Shown: positions 1 to 12,271 of the stretch, piece by piece
Numbering within the stretch: position 1 is the first letter of the stretch
How the letters are laid out: the number at the start of each line of letters is the position of its first letter
From: Vanrija pseudolonga
Taxonomy: Eukaryota > Basidiomycota > Tremellomycetes > Trichosporonales > Trichosporonaceae
Length of the DNA: 64,000 nt
NCBI RefSeq assembly: GCF_020906515.1
Contig: NC_085853.1
Location: forward strand, 434,001 to 498,000
Direction: 5' to 3'
Made by a program: the position numbers and the translations under genes
The notes under the pieces: model-generated
What the model was told of the DNA's origin: nothing
Seen by the model: the letters and a program-made list of their open reading frames with translations, nothing else
Database searches by the model: none

Positions 1-1083
1 CTTCCTCCGAGAGACGCTCCTCTGCCTTCTTCATGTAGTCGGGGACCGAGTTGTTGGCGACGAACGCGGCCGACTCGGCCGTGTAGTAGCGGTCGGTAGC
101 CTGGAGGAAGTAGACCTGGAAGACGTCGTGGTACACCTCGAGGTTCTGTCTCTGGGCATCGGCGTCATCGATACCGAGAGCGACTGAAGGTTAGCGCACA
201 TCCGTCCAAGTAACCCACCATAGCTCTCAATGACCTTCTTCAGCAGGCTGTTGTCAATCGCCTCGCCGTTACGCTGGAGCTCGATCTGCTTGAGCACGGC
301 CTGGGTGAGGCGCGAGGGCTCGTTGTCCTTGTTCTGGATGTACTTGAAGAAGTTTCTCTTCCAGGCAACAAGGGCAAGCTGGCGGGTCAGAGCCGTCTAA
401 GTCCAAGAACCCACAGTGTAGATCGAGTACACGTCCTTTCTTCCCTCGTCCTTCTCGCGCTTGACCCAGTGCTTGTTCAGGTAGTTGAACAGCTTGTGGA
501 CGTATGACGCGCCGTTGGTGTAGCGGTCCCACTGGCGGGCATAGAACTTGAGGAGCTCAATGTCTGAGAGCTTCTCGCCGTCCTGGCGGGTCAATAACAC
601 CTCCGCTTCTTCAACCCACCTCACGCATCGCCTTGCAGTGGTCGGCAAGGAACGAGTTGAGCTTCTTGTACAGGTCGGCGCCCTGGAGGCTCGCTCCGCC
701 CCGGGGCTGCGAGCTGAGGCTGCTGCCGCGGCTCGGGACGGTGCAGTAGTCGTAGATGGTGGTGTAGAGGAGCATGTAGTACTGGTACGTCATGCCGGTG
801 GACATGCTGGGTGTGGTCAGTTGTGTCGTCTGCGGCCACGACGCTACCCACCGGGTCATGATGTGCTCGACACCAGTCTGGAGGAAGTTCCAGGCAGTCT
901 GGGGAGGTCAGTTGCGTCAGCGCCGCGTACCAACCTGGAGGTCGGCATCCCTGTGTGGGTCAGCACGCGCACGACGGATGCAGCGAGCAAGCTGGGCCAA
1001 GCACGCTCGGCAGCGAGCCGCGCACACACTCACTTGGGCGGCTTGTCAGCCTTGGTAGGCTCACGCCACGCGCTGACGCTCAT
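1..1083 (-). CDS. CUL1: Cullin-1 (SCF ubiquitin ligase scaffold), N-terminal part
   Basis: Scaffold of SCF E3 ubiquitin ligases: the N-terminal cullin repeats bind Skp1/F-box adaptors and the C-terminal domain (outside the window) binds Rbx1/E2. The exons, joined by eye, read as a cullin N-terminus: MSVSAWREPTKADKPP, then TAWNFLQTGVEHIM, YYMLLYTTIYDYCT, GADLYKKLNSFL, LNKHWVKREKDEGRKDVYSIYT, LALVAWKRNFFKYIQ, IELQRNGEAIDNSLLKKVIESY and YYTAESAAFVANNSVPDYMKKAEERL. These match the Skp1-binding helices and cullin repeat 1 of the CUL1/Cdc53 class. The start at 1083 is the first ATG giving the conserved continuation, and a TATAAA lies about 110 bp upstream. At least six introns interrupt this part, one only 36 nt (379-414). 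The gene runs off the left edge, so about the first third of a roughly 770-residue family member is visible. CUL1 rather than CUL3/4 is judged from residue similarity recalled from memory. Confidence 0.9.
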
Positions 1084-1189
1084 GTTGCCGGTTGTTGTGG
1101 AGGGCGTCGTGTCGCGTCGCGCTGCTGCAGGTGGTTGTGGGGGGTGTGAGGTGAGGAAGACGACGGATGGAGGGGGATGCCGGGCCCGC

Positions 1190-1195
1190 TTTATA
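1190..1195 (-). promoter_or_regulatory. TATA box of CUL1
   Basis: Reads TATAAA on the minus strand, 107-112 bp before the cullin-1 ATG, the usual distance for a TATA element in a yeast-like fungus. No transcript start can be seen. Confidence 0.5.
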
Positions 1196-1787
1196 AGTGA
1201 CTCTGTTGAGCGGGTAGTGCGAGGGTGTGTGAATGAGAAAAGGTGTTGTTGTTGTCGAGGATAATGAGTGGGAGAGAAGTAGTCGCTGAGCGAGTTGAGT
1301 GTCCGCGCGACCACCGCCGCCGCTGCTTGCTACACCGCTGCCTGGCCGCCGCCCGTTAGACGTGACCGCACACCACCGTATCAGCGCGGAAGCAAATGAC
1401 ACGTCAAAAGTGGTGACGACACGGTCATCCTCTGACATGGCGGGGAGGGGGGAAAGCATGGCCGCCGTGACGAGGCAGTGGTGGTGGCATGCATACGAGA
1501 GAGGAGGAGGGCGACTGAGGGCAGCTGTGGCATAGTGCTGGTCGCCGCGACGTGTCTCGGAGGTTCGAACAGCGTGGCGCACAATGATCGCCCTCGCGCC
1601 GCGCCGGATCGCCCATGACATTGTATCCATGCGTCTGGGTATGTCTGGTATATAGTCTACTACAAGGCGACGTGCATGTGCGTTGCGTTGCGTCACAGCC
1701 CGAGCGCCCAACACGTACGCCAGGCTTGCTCGTCCTCGAGCTTGCCAAGTCCTCTTTGCCCGGTTCTTCCACCTCACCGCCTCGCCC
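1196..1787. other. Intergenic, CUL1 promoter and CWC15 3' flank
   Basis: This stretch lies between the cullin promoter and the end of CWC15, both on the minus strand. Frames on both strands are open in places because of the GC content, but none resembles a known family or starts convincingly. No RNA gene or repeat is evident. Confidence 0.6.
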
Positions 1788-2781
1788 TCACAACCTCATC
1801 CCGCCTCCAACCAAGACAGCCCGAACAAAGCTCACTTGATAAACCTGCTCCGTCAGCACATCCCCCACCCCCAACACCCACTTGTTCATAAACTTCTTGT
1901 GGAACTCGGACCGCAGGAGGTCGTTGACAAACTCGCCCTTCTTGGGCTTGTCGTCGATCCCCGCCGCCTGGTTCTTGAAGATGAGGTCGTCGTCCCAGCG
2001 GCGCTTGACGGTAAAGCTGCCCCCCGAGCTGCTCGGCGTGTCGCTTGGGCGCTGGCCTAGCGCCGCTTGGAGGTTGAGCAGCGGGTTGCCGGTCGCGATC
2101 TCCTCGTCGCGGTCGGCCGCGGCGGAGGCGTTGGCCTCGGCGTCCTGTGGGCGTCAGCGACGTCACTGAAAGCCAGCCCGGTTATGCCACTCACCAACCG
2201 CGCCTTCTCCTCTGCGCGCTCCTGCTTGATACGCGCCAGCTCGGCCATGAGCGCCGCCGTGTCGTCCTCGTCGTCGCTGGCGTCAGCTACGCATTCCGTT
2301 GCGGGATAGCTCACCTGTCATCGTCGCTGTCATCGTCGTCATCGTCCTCGTCGTCCTCATCATCGTCATCGTTGTCCACGGCCTTGCCCTTGCCCTTCTC
2401 CTTCGCTTTGTCCTCCTCTTCGTCGTCATCGTCGCTGTCGTCCGCGTCGAGCTCGGCAGCCTCCTCGAGGATCCGTCTCCGCTTGGCGCGCTCCTCGTCC
2501 TCGTCGGCACCGTTACCGTTCTCGATGGCCGCAGCGCCCGCGAGCGGTGGCAGTGGGGGAAGACCAGCGGCCTTGCGCTTTTTGTCCTGTGCTGCGCGCT
2601 CCGCGGCCGCGAGCTCGGCGCGCAGATCACGCCGCGCAACGTCGTTGGCTGTCACCTGGCCCGGTTGCCTAAACTTGAGCTTGGTGTGCGACGCCAGAGA
2701 CAGCTTGGAGATCTGCTGTGAGCCCGCCTTTGTCTCCTTGCCCATCGTCGGGTTCCATGTTGGGCGGTGTGCTTGCGACAT
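1788..2781 (-). CDS. CWC15: Pre-mRNA splicing factor CWC15/Cwf15
   Basis: Component of the Prp19/NTC-associated spliceosome, nuclear. Family landmarks appear in order: N-terminal [45 protein letters not shown], a long Asp/Glu tract, [47 protein letters not shown], and [18 protein letters not shown]. Known CWC15 proteins share this same skeleton and end just after the last motif. The start at 2781 gives the conserved N-terminus. Introns follow the acidic tract (near 2283-2318) and KARL (near 2150-2190). The C-terminus is uncertain: a frame-preserving 33-nt intron-like segment (1845-1877; GT..CTGAC..CAG) may be removed after FMNKW, and a further donor (CAA/GTGAGC) lies just beyond, so the stop at 1788 may not be the true one. 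Confidence 0.93.
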
Positions 2782-2964
2782 GACGGGCGGGGTGTGGATG
2801 AGGTGGGTGTGGATGGACAAAGACGAGTTGAAAGTTGGGCAACAACACCACAGTCCATGTTGGAGATTTGCTCCCGTCGCCATCGACACCAGTGGCACCC
2901 AGTCCACCATCCCACCCTACCATCCCAGTGATAAATGCAAAGACCTATGCTACGCTACGCTACT

Positions 2965-4089
2965 CTACTTCCTACGGGGAAGCACCCACCCCCATGCACC
3001 CTTCGTCTTGACCCCGGTCTCCGGCTCGGGTGCAGGCTCCTCCGGCACCACAGGCTCGACGACCGGCTCGGCGGCCTTGGCCGGCTTGGCCTCCGCCTCG
3101 GCGGCGATGCGTGTGGCAGCAGCAGCCGCTGCCGCCTCCTCTTGCTTAAGCTGGCGGATTGCCAAAGCCATGGCCTTGTCGCGCGCCCGCTGTTCACGCG
3201 CCTTGGCCTTGTCTGCTTTCCGCTGCTCCTTCTCCTTGGGCGAGAGCCTGGGCCCCCGGGGGGTTGGCGCGGCTTCGGGCACGACTGGCGCGGGGGTCGC
3301 TGGCGCCGTCGCCGCGTGCTGGGCCTCGACCTCGGCCGCCGCCGCCACCACCTCCTCCTCCTCCACCGCCACCTCCTCTACTGCCTCGGCCGCCTCCTCC
3401 ACCACGGCGACATCACGCTCGCGCACGAGCGACGCAAAGTTGTCGGCAATGCCCGCAAAGCCGCCGTAGAAGCCGTCAAACTCGCGCAGGGCACGCACGA
3501 TGCGGTCGTCCTCTGCGCGCTCGGCCTCCGTCGGCGTGACGTTGGCGCCGATCCCGCGCAAGGGGCGCTGCTTGGCCTCGCTGTTGCGCGGCTCGATGCG
3601 GAACTTCAGCGGCTGGCCCGCGGCCGAGCGGGGCGAGCGCGCGTCCGCCGGCGCGGGGTGCAGCGCGGCGATCACGTCGGGCAGGGAGGCGCCGCCGAGC
3701 GGGCCGGTTCCGGGCGAGCGGTGCGGCGCGGGGATCTCAAACACGGCCGACTTGTCGAACACGACCGGCTTGAGGGTGGTCACGAAGAGCGTGTTGGTCG
3801 GGCGCTTGGTCGACGGGTCCTTGGGCACGTCGACTTTGAGGATCGGCCCGAGCTGCGCCTCGGCTGCGCGGAGCACCGCCAGAGAGTCGACAATGGTCGC
3901 CATGTGGTCGAACACCTTGATCACGAAGCGTGTCTGCCCGCCCTCGACCTCGAGGGATGGGTGCGGGATAGTGACGATCGCGCGGACGGCAGAGGTGGCA
4001 GTGGCCGGCACGACGCGTGGCCGGGAGGCCGAGGCCAGCGGCTGTGATATCCTTCCGATCTGCCTGGCGAGCGTGGTCGACGCACGCAT
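2965..4089 (-). CDS. Putative mitochondrial protein, family not recognised
   Basis: Uninterrupted 374-residue frame. Residues 1-35 are Arg/Ser/Ala-rich without acids (MRASTTLARQIGRISQPLAS...), typical of a mitochondrial presequence. Residues about 45-110 form a compact, conserved-looking stretch (VEGGQTRFVIKVFDHMATIVDSL, LKVDVPKDPSTKRPTNTLFVTTLKPVVFDKSAVFEI). A middle region follows with DDRIVRALREFDGFYGGFAGIADNFASLV, then an Ala/Glu-rich linker and a Lys/Arg/Glu/Ala helix near residues 285-335 that is probably a coiled coil. A mitoribosome-associated or matrix role is only a guess from the presequence and basic helix. It lies head-to-tail with CWC15 (183 bp) and OPY2. A CACGTG motif lies at 4253-4258, upstream. 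Being a single exon sets it apart from its neighbours. Confidence 0.75.
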   Translation of the reverse strand: MRASTTLARQIGRISQPLASASRPRVVPATATSAVRAIVTIPHPSLEVEGGQTRFVIKVFDHMATIVDSLAVLRAAEAQLGPILKVDVPKDPSTKRPTNTLFVTTLKPVVFDKSAVFEIPAPHRSPGTGPLGGASLPDVIAALHPAPADARSPRSAAGQPLKFRIEPRNSEAKQRPLRGIGANVTPTEAERAEDDRIVRALREFDGFYGGFAGIADNFASLVRERDVAVVEEAAEAVEEVAVEEEEVVAAAAEVEAQHAATAPATPAPVVPEAAPTPRGPRLSPKEKEQRKADKAKAREQRARDKAMALAIRQLKQEEAAAAAAATRIAAEAEAKPAKAAEPVVEPVVPEEPAPEPETGVKTKGAWGWVLPRRK

Positions 4090-4614
4090 TTTGCAGTTGT
4101 TGTGGTGGTGGGTATGGGTGTGTTGTTGCTTGTCGCCTTGTCGGCTCGCAGCGAAATGTCCACATCTTGAACTTTCAGTTCCATCTCGCGACCGATCGGC
4201 ACTGAGATGCCTGAATACGTGGCTTTTGGTCCTTCGGGATTTTTATTATCACCACGTGGCAGGCCGCAGGTTGTGGCACGCTTCCCCTCTCCGCCCCTTG
4301 GCCCCCTGGGCGTCGACTCCCCCCCGGGGCCATGGCCTTCCGGCCTTTACACCACAATGTGCTCATCGTGCTGCAACGCATAACATAACACTTCCGCACC
4401 CCAAACGCGTCGCGCCCATAAGCATACATACGTCAATGCGCGGATCAACACGCTACCCCTAGCATCGTCGCATCGTCGACCGCGTCGTCGCGTGCTCCAT
4501 ACTCGCCGCACTCGCCGCAGTTCTGGGCCTAAAGCATGAATAAATGTGGCATTACACATACGTCCCAATACATTAAACTACTATGGATAACCTGCTGCTG
4601 CCGCTCTACTGTCC
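4090..4614. promoter_or_regulatory. Intergenic promoter region with E-box
   Basis: This 525-bp gap holds the promoter of the mitochondrial protein gene and the 3' flank of the OPY2-like gene. A CACGTG E-box core lies at 4253-4258, about 165 bp before the downstream ATG at 4089. No gene was found in it. Confidence 0.4.
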
Positions 4615-6841
4615 TCACCCCCTCGGGCCCGTTGGCGCCCGGGGCGTGGTCGGATCCGTTTCCGTAGATCCGTCATCGTCCTCCTCGATAGGGATAGGCG
4701 GAGGGGGGACGCCGTGTGGGTGTGGTCCGCCGTGCTCCTCAAAGCTAAAATCAAAGTCGCCCAGACCCTCGCTCGCAGAGCTCATGCCAAGTGTAAGACG
4801 GCTAGGGTTCTTAGACGTGGGAGGGATGCCCTCGGCACCGCTTCCGTCCGGCGCAACGAAGGGGAAGGATCCGAGGAACGAGTCGGCGAGCGAGTGGGTC
4901 GAGTTGGCGGTCAGAGGACGAGCACCTCCCGGTCCGGCCGGGCCAGGCGTCTTGAACGCTACAGGAGGGCGACCAGCGCCTCCAAGGTCCAGGGTGGTAG
5001 TAGAGGAGTTGGTGGGGACGCCGCCAGGTGTAGGCCGGCTGCCGTCACCGGGTTGGTGGATGGTCATGGGGAATGCTCCAAGAATCGAATCGCCACCAGT
5101 CGACTGGTACGACGAGACCGACTCGAACCGGGGCCGGTCTGCACCAGGCAGAACGACGGGCATGGGAGGCGGGTGCTCCAGGTTGACAATGTGGGCACGC
5201 TGAAGGTAGGCCGTCCCAACAGTCGACATTGAGGAACGGTCATAGGCGAGGGATCCCATGGAGAATCGCAGGTCGGTGGGGCTGGGCTGGCTAACGGCAA
5301 AGCTGCCGTCGCCGAGGGAGGTTGTGCTGGCGTTGACGGGTGTACCAGTGGCATTGTTGGAACCGATGAGGGAGCGACCGACAGCGTCCTGTGTAGGTGG
5401 GGTGTCGGCGCCCTCCTCCTTGAAAGGATCTGGAGGCGATGACTCGGCAACACGTCCAAGCTGAACAACCTCGGCTGCCTGGAGACGGCCAAAGTGAATC
5501 TGTTTGGACGTGACAATCTGGGGCACATCGAGATGGAGATCGGCAGTGTTGGCTGACAGGAATGAAGGCGCTGCGGAGAAGGCCGAACGGATCGAATCGC
5601 GCGAGCTTCCCACCTCCTCCTGGGTACCACCACGAGGAGGGTTCAGGCGAAGGTCAAGGTCAGGTGCACGAGCAGGACGAGGTGGTGGCATGCGTCCAGC
5701 CGCCTGGATGCGCATAAGGTTTTGACGAGCAAGGTCGAGGTTGCGAGCAGCAGCGGCCTTTTCGTCGGCCGAGGCAGGTCCGCCGTGCTGTGCCAGTACC
5801 TTTGCCAGTGAATCTTCTGACCGGGAACCAGGGACAAAGTGGATGGGGATAACGTTGGCGGAGTGGCCACTGCTGGCTCCGCCGGTGGACACACTGTGGC
5901 CGTCGGTGAAGGGGTCAGAGTTGCCGCCGTTGTCGGGGTGGTTGGGATCGGCGTTGATGATGCCGCGCTTGCCCTTGTAGACACGAATGGTGGCGCCCTT
6001 TTCGTCACGGTACTCGGCGTCTGCGGAAAGAGCGGCGAGTTGTGAGGAGGTGCGCTGGCCGCTCGAGCTGGTAGGCGAGTGGGGCATCAACTGCGAAGCA
6101 TGGCGTGACCGGTGTCCTGCCGACGTGGGCGACGCCGGCGTCGACAGGTGGAACGCTGATGATTCGCCCTTGCGGGCACGCTCGGCGAGGTCCTCGAGGC
6201 GAGCAAGGTCGCGTTGCTGCGACGACGTTAGCGGAAAGGCAGCACAAGTAGCCAAGGTTACAAACCTTTTTGCGCTTCAGGAACCAGAAGAGACCCAAGC
6301 TCGCGAGGATGAGAACAACGGCAATGATGGGGCCAGCAATCACGCCAGGGTTCACGCCTCCGTTACCACTGATGTTGTTCTTGATGCAGTTTGCAACGCC
6401 ACAGTTTGAGCATTTACGGGCATCGAGCTGGCATGTCTCGTGGGCCGAGCAGTTGCAGGGTGGTGGACCGTCGGGGCAAGGAACACACCCGGCGTTAGGG
6501 TCACTCATGTTGATTGCACGTCCAACGAGGTCGGAAGAGGCGGAGCGCTGCAACCAGTCGAGGTATAATGTGTTCTCGATAGGGTCTGACAGCGCTTGGA
6601 TCGCTTTCAAGTTGGCATTCAAGGTGGCCAAGTCGTCTTGCTTGTCCACACAAGTGAATGTTCCGCATGTCCAGCAGGATCTTGGCAGGTTAGCGGGGGT
6701 GTAACGGGACTTGAGGCCATCAAGGGCTCCTTACCTTGGTGTAATGATACACTGCTCGCCGGCAGAACAGTCGCAGGTTACCTTTTCTGGGCACTCTGCG
6801 CAGTCACCATTGGCCTGAATGGCCCTATTGATAGCGTCCAT
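4615..6841 (-). CDS. OPY2: OPY2-like single-pass membrane anchor with tandem Cys-rich modules
   Basis: In yeast, Opy2 is a plasma-membrane anchor that recruits Ste50/Ste11 to the HOG MAP-kinase pathway. Here exon 1 (MDAINRAIQANGDCAECPEKVTCDCSAGEQC) joins SCWTCGTFTC to complete one Opy2-type cysteine module (CxxC...CxC...EqC...CxxC...C). A second, CVPCPDGPPPCNCSAHETC...CSNCGVANC, follows about 50 residues later. Next come a transmembrane helix (GVIAGPIIAVVLILASLGLFWFL), a stop-transfer KRKK and a long, Ser/Pro/Gly-rich cytoplasmic tail ending in an acidic stretch. No cleavable signal peptide is obvious; type III topology as in Opy2 is likely. Introns lie near 6690-6734 and 6226-6264 (donor GTTTGT). 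The ATG at 6841 is preferred over an upstream in-frame one at 6919, which adds a Pro/Ser-rich leader. The orthology rests on the cysteine pattern plus the single TM segment; the tail has no motif I recognise. Confidence 0.75.
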
Positions 6842-9318
6842 GGTGGATGGGGGGAGGGGGAGGGGGGAGTGTGATGGGGTTGCAACAACGCCTTGTCGAC
6901 GTATGTTTCTGGGGCTCAAGCAACAGTCTAGAGCAAGTCGAAGCTGATGCTAGAGCCGGCGGGACAGATGATCAACAATGTCCTCCGGCTTGGATCGGAA
7001 TGCGGTGTTGCAGGGAGGAGGCGGTTTCTTGGCGAGGAATGGGGGCGTTGAGGGGCGGGGACGGGGAGGAGCAAGAGCGGAGGGTTTGGGTGGAATGAGC
7101 GTGAGTGTGTGTAGTTGTTATTGTTGCTGTGTACAAGGGTGCTTCTGTGTGTGATTCGCGACTGGAGGAGAGAGTGCAAAGCGACGACGCGTAGACGAGG
7201 ATCACGGATCCCAGCGGGGCGACGAGGGATGCTGTTGTCGGACAAGGGGAGGCGCGGACGGGCGGCAGGGTCACCGGGAGCGGCGGGGTCGCTTTGCCTT
7301 TACTTTCGAATGGCGTCTAAGGGGTCGATGGGGGGGACAATATAGCACTGCGCAGCAGGTCGAGTCGCGCGATGCTGGCGTGGTTGGTGGTCTGTGCAGC
7401 CGCACACAAAGGGGGAGTGCGAGTGCGAGTGATGGAGAATACAAGCAAGATGTGTGATGGTTTGTAGTTTGGGGGGTTGCAAGTGTCTAAACAGGGACAA
7501 ATCGCGGCCCGCGGTCGTCGTCGTCGTCGGTGCAACTAGCTTGTGCTTGTTACAGCAGCTGCTACTACTGCTGCAGTCTTGCTTATGCTTGTCGCCGTCG
7601 CTGCTGTCGCTGTAGCCAGTCTCTCTTTCTTTCCCCTGGCACCTCAAACACGGTGCCCAGGTTCAGATTCCGTCACGCGTGCACCGGCGCGTGCGTACCA
7701 CGGGGCGGGGGGCTGGTGAGATGTAGCGTGCGTGTCGACGAAACGAGCAAGTTGGGCGTGTTTTGGCCGGTGCCGTCGTCGAGAGGAGGTGTGTCGTGTC
7801 GTCAATGCAAAGGCTAGCTAGGCAACAGTGACAATGACAAGACAGACAGCAAGAGAGATGTCGAGATGAGAGGATGCACAATTGAATACACGCGAAAAGG
7901 TTACCAACTGGGTGTGACTTTGGGCCGGCCGCCTCCCTCCCTGGCCTCTGCTGCCTGAATGCCGCCGCCGCGCTGCGTACTACTCACTCCTTCCTCCGTC
8001 GCCGCCGCCCTCACTACACTCCGCCCGCCCCGGTTTAGATTGACGCCTGCCGTCCTTTTGCTTTTGCTATGCTTTGCTTTTGCACGCCAGGACCCGACCC
8101 AGGACGGTGCCAGGTGCCTCGCAGGGTTCACGTACCCCGATGCATACTCCTTCCTACCTGCCTGCCTTGCCCCCTCGGCCCCCAACAGCACCACCCCACC
8201 TCGTTAATCATCGTGCGAACTGCGCGTGTTCTGCTGTGCAATGCAGGCAAGCAATTGCTTGCTTGCTCACGCCTTGCTCATGCTGATGACAGCCTCACGG
8301 CCAACGTACCACCGCGCCCACGGTTCCTGGCCTCCAAGAGAAAAATGTCTGGGCCAGACCCCGTCCCTATTGCGGAGGCGGCGATGGCGGCGGCACTAGC
8401 AGCCGCCACCAGTCACCCAGTAACCCAGTAGGGGAGGGAGCGTAGTGGACAAGTAAAGTGGGCGAGGCGTTCTTGTGCACGGCGAGCAGGTCCAGCTCGA
8501 GTAGCTGCACCACTGCGCTGCTCTCTCGGCACTGGCAGACGTCAGCAAACCTTCTTTGGGTACCGTGCGCATGAGGATCGAGGTGACGAGCAAGCCGGGC
8601 CTCATGTTGATTGCAAGCCACAACACGCCAGGCGCCTTGCAAGGCAAGGCCGTGACCGCTGGGGTGCTGCTGCTGCTGCTGCTGCGCGGGCGATCGAGCC
8701 AAAAGCCAACACTGCCTTGTTGGCTTCCCGTGTGCCCAATTCCTGCCGTCCGGACCCTTGTCGTTTGCGCGCGCAGAGCAGGTGTACCAGGTACTAGACC
8801 AGAGCCTGTTTTCCAGCATCTGCAGCGAGCGGCGGGATGACCTAGGAACGGGGGGGCAGTTCCGCGCCCCCGGTGCCGTACATACCCAAGGCCCATGGCC
8901 ATGTTCCAGGCATTCAAAGCCCATTCCCGGCGCACTAAATGCTCAAATGGCATAACCAAGGTTGCAGCCGTTAAGCCCGTTTAGCCTCCATGTGCCGCCA
9001 AGGTACTTTTACTCTCTGCGCCTCTTTCGCGACTTCACGCGCGCGCTTGCCCTCATGCCCTCACGCTGACTGACCCCACCAATCCAACTCTTACAGCCTT
9101 TACACCTCGTATGGTGGGAACTGTGGGACCAATATGCATTCCCATAGAGGATCCGTTACCAGATTCCTAACCTAATTACACCCTCCCCATTGTTTAAGCT
9201 CAACTCCACCGGATCACCCGTGACCGAACATGACCCGGTCCGCCTCTGAAGCTCCGCCGCCTCCCATGCGTGAGACACGCGCGTCATCGCTGCGCGTCAC
9301 TGGAGCCGCTCGGGCAAC
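6842..9318. other. 2.5-kb intergenic, OPY2 promoter and PGM 3' flank
   Basis: Both flanking genes are on the minus strand. Next to the OPY2 start, 6849-6868 is a run of G blocks on the plus strand (a C/T-rich leader on the mRNA strand). Around 7515-7535 is a short TCG-repeat tract and at about 8668-8685 a CTG-repeat tract. The open frames here (up to about 190 residues near 8370-8960) are Arg/Ser/Pro-rich, overlap on several frames and resemble no family, so I call none of them a gene. Confidence 0.6.
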
Positions 9319-11581
<2,263 letters not shown>

Positions 11582-12271
11582 TGTGTTGCTGCTCAGTGTT
11601 TAGGTGGTGTTTTGAGAGAGAGAAGAAGAGGAAGTGACAGAGAGAGTGAGTGAGTTGGATGGAAGGATGGGGAAGGGGGTTGGGGGTTGGGGGATGGGCC
11701 GGATGGGATGGGATGTGGCCCAGATGGCGGCAGGGGGGAACGCGGACCGGGGTCACTCGTGCAATGACGCTGGCAGTCAGCTGCAGTGCTGTGTGTGCGG
11801 CTGTGGGCGGCAGGCGGCAGTAGCCAGTGCGTGCTGTGCCCCCCCCTCCCCCTGCCTAGTGCCCGCCAGCGCCCGCCGCCAGCCATGCCGCTTGTGGGGA
11901 ACTTGGATTGGCCCATCAGCTGCCCCGCGTCGCGCCAGCCGTCGTTCCTGAAAAGTCGCCATGCCGCCGGATGAGCAGCCAATGATCACCAAGCTAGTGA
12001 CCAAAGGCTAATGCACGTTGTTGTAAATCCTAATCCATTTAGAAAATCGGCTGGAGCTATTAGAAACCACTTAGCCAAGCCGATTAACCCGGGGGCCAAA
12101 TTAAGGTGCCTGCAACTGGGGATTTTTGAGAATGGGCACCAAGTCGTCGGAGTCGCCAGGCCGCAAGATATGATGCTCGCAGCACCACTGGCAGCAATCT
12201 CCATCGCACTCATCCCCCCCCCCGCCTCTCGGCACCCCCACCACCCCCCCTCCCTCCTCTCCTAAAGCAAA
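11582..12271. promoter_or_regulatory. Divergent promoter PGM / ADE5,7
   Basis: A 690-bp shared upstream region. An AT-richer patch at about 12000-12100 carries an 8-bp inverted repeat (AATCGGCT ... AGCCGATT, about 30 nt apart). The last 60 bp before the ADE5,7 ATG are C-rich. No clear TATA element is seen for either gene. Confidence 0.45.

Noticed and set aside
6842-6919. Upstream in-frame ATG (6919) as OPY2 start
   Set aside because: It adds a Pro/Ser leader before the module with no signal-peptide features, and the C/T-rich stretch in between looks like a 5' leader.
8345-8431. Short frame MSGPDPVPIAEAAMAAALAAATSH
   Set aside because: Only 28 codons from its ATG, low complexity, no neighbouring splice structure or homology.
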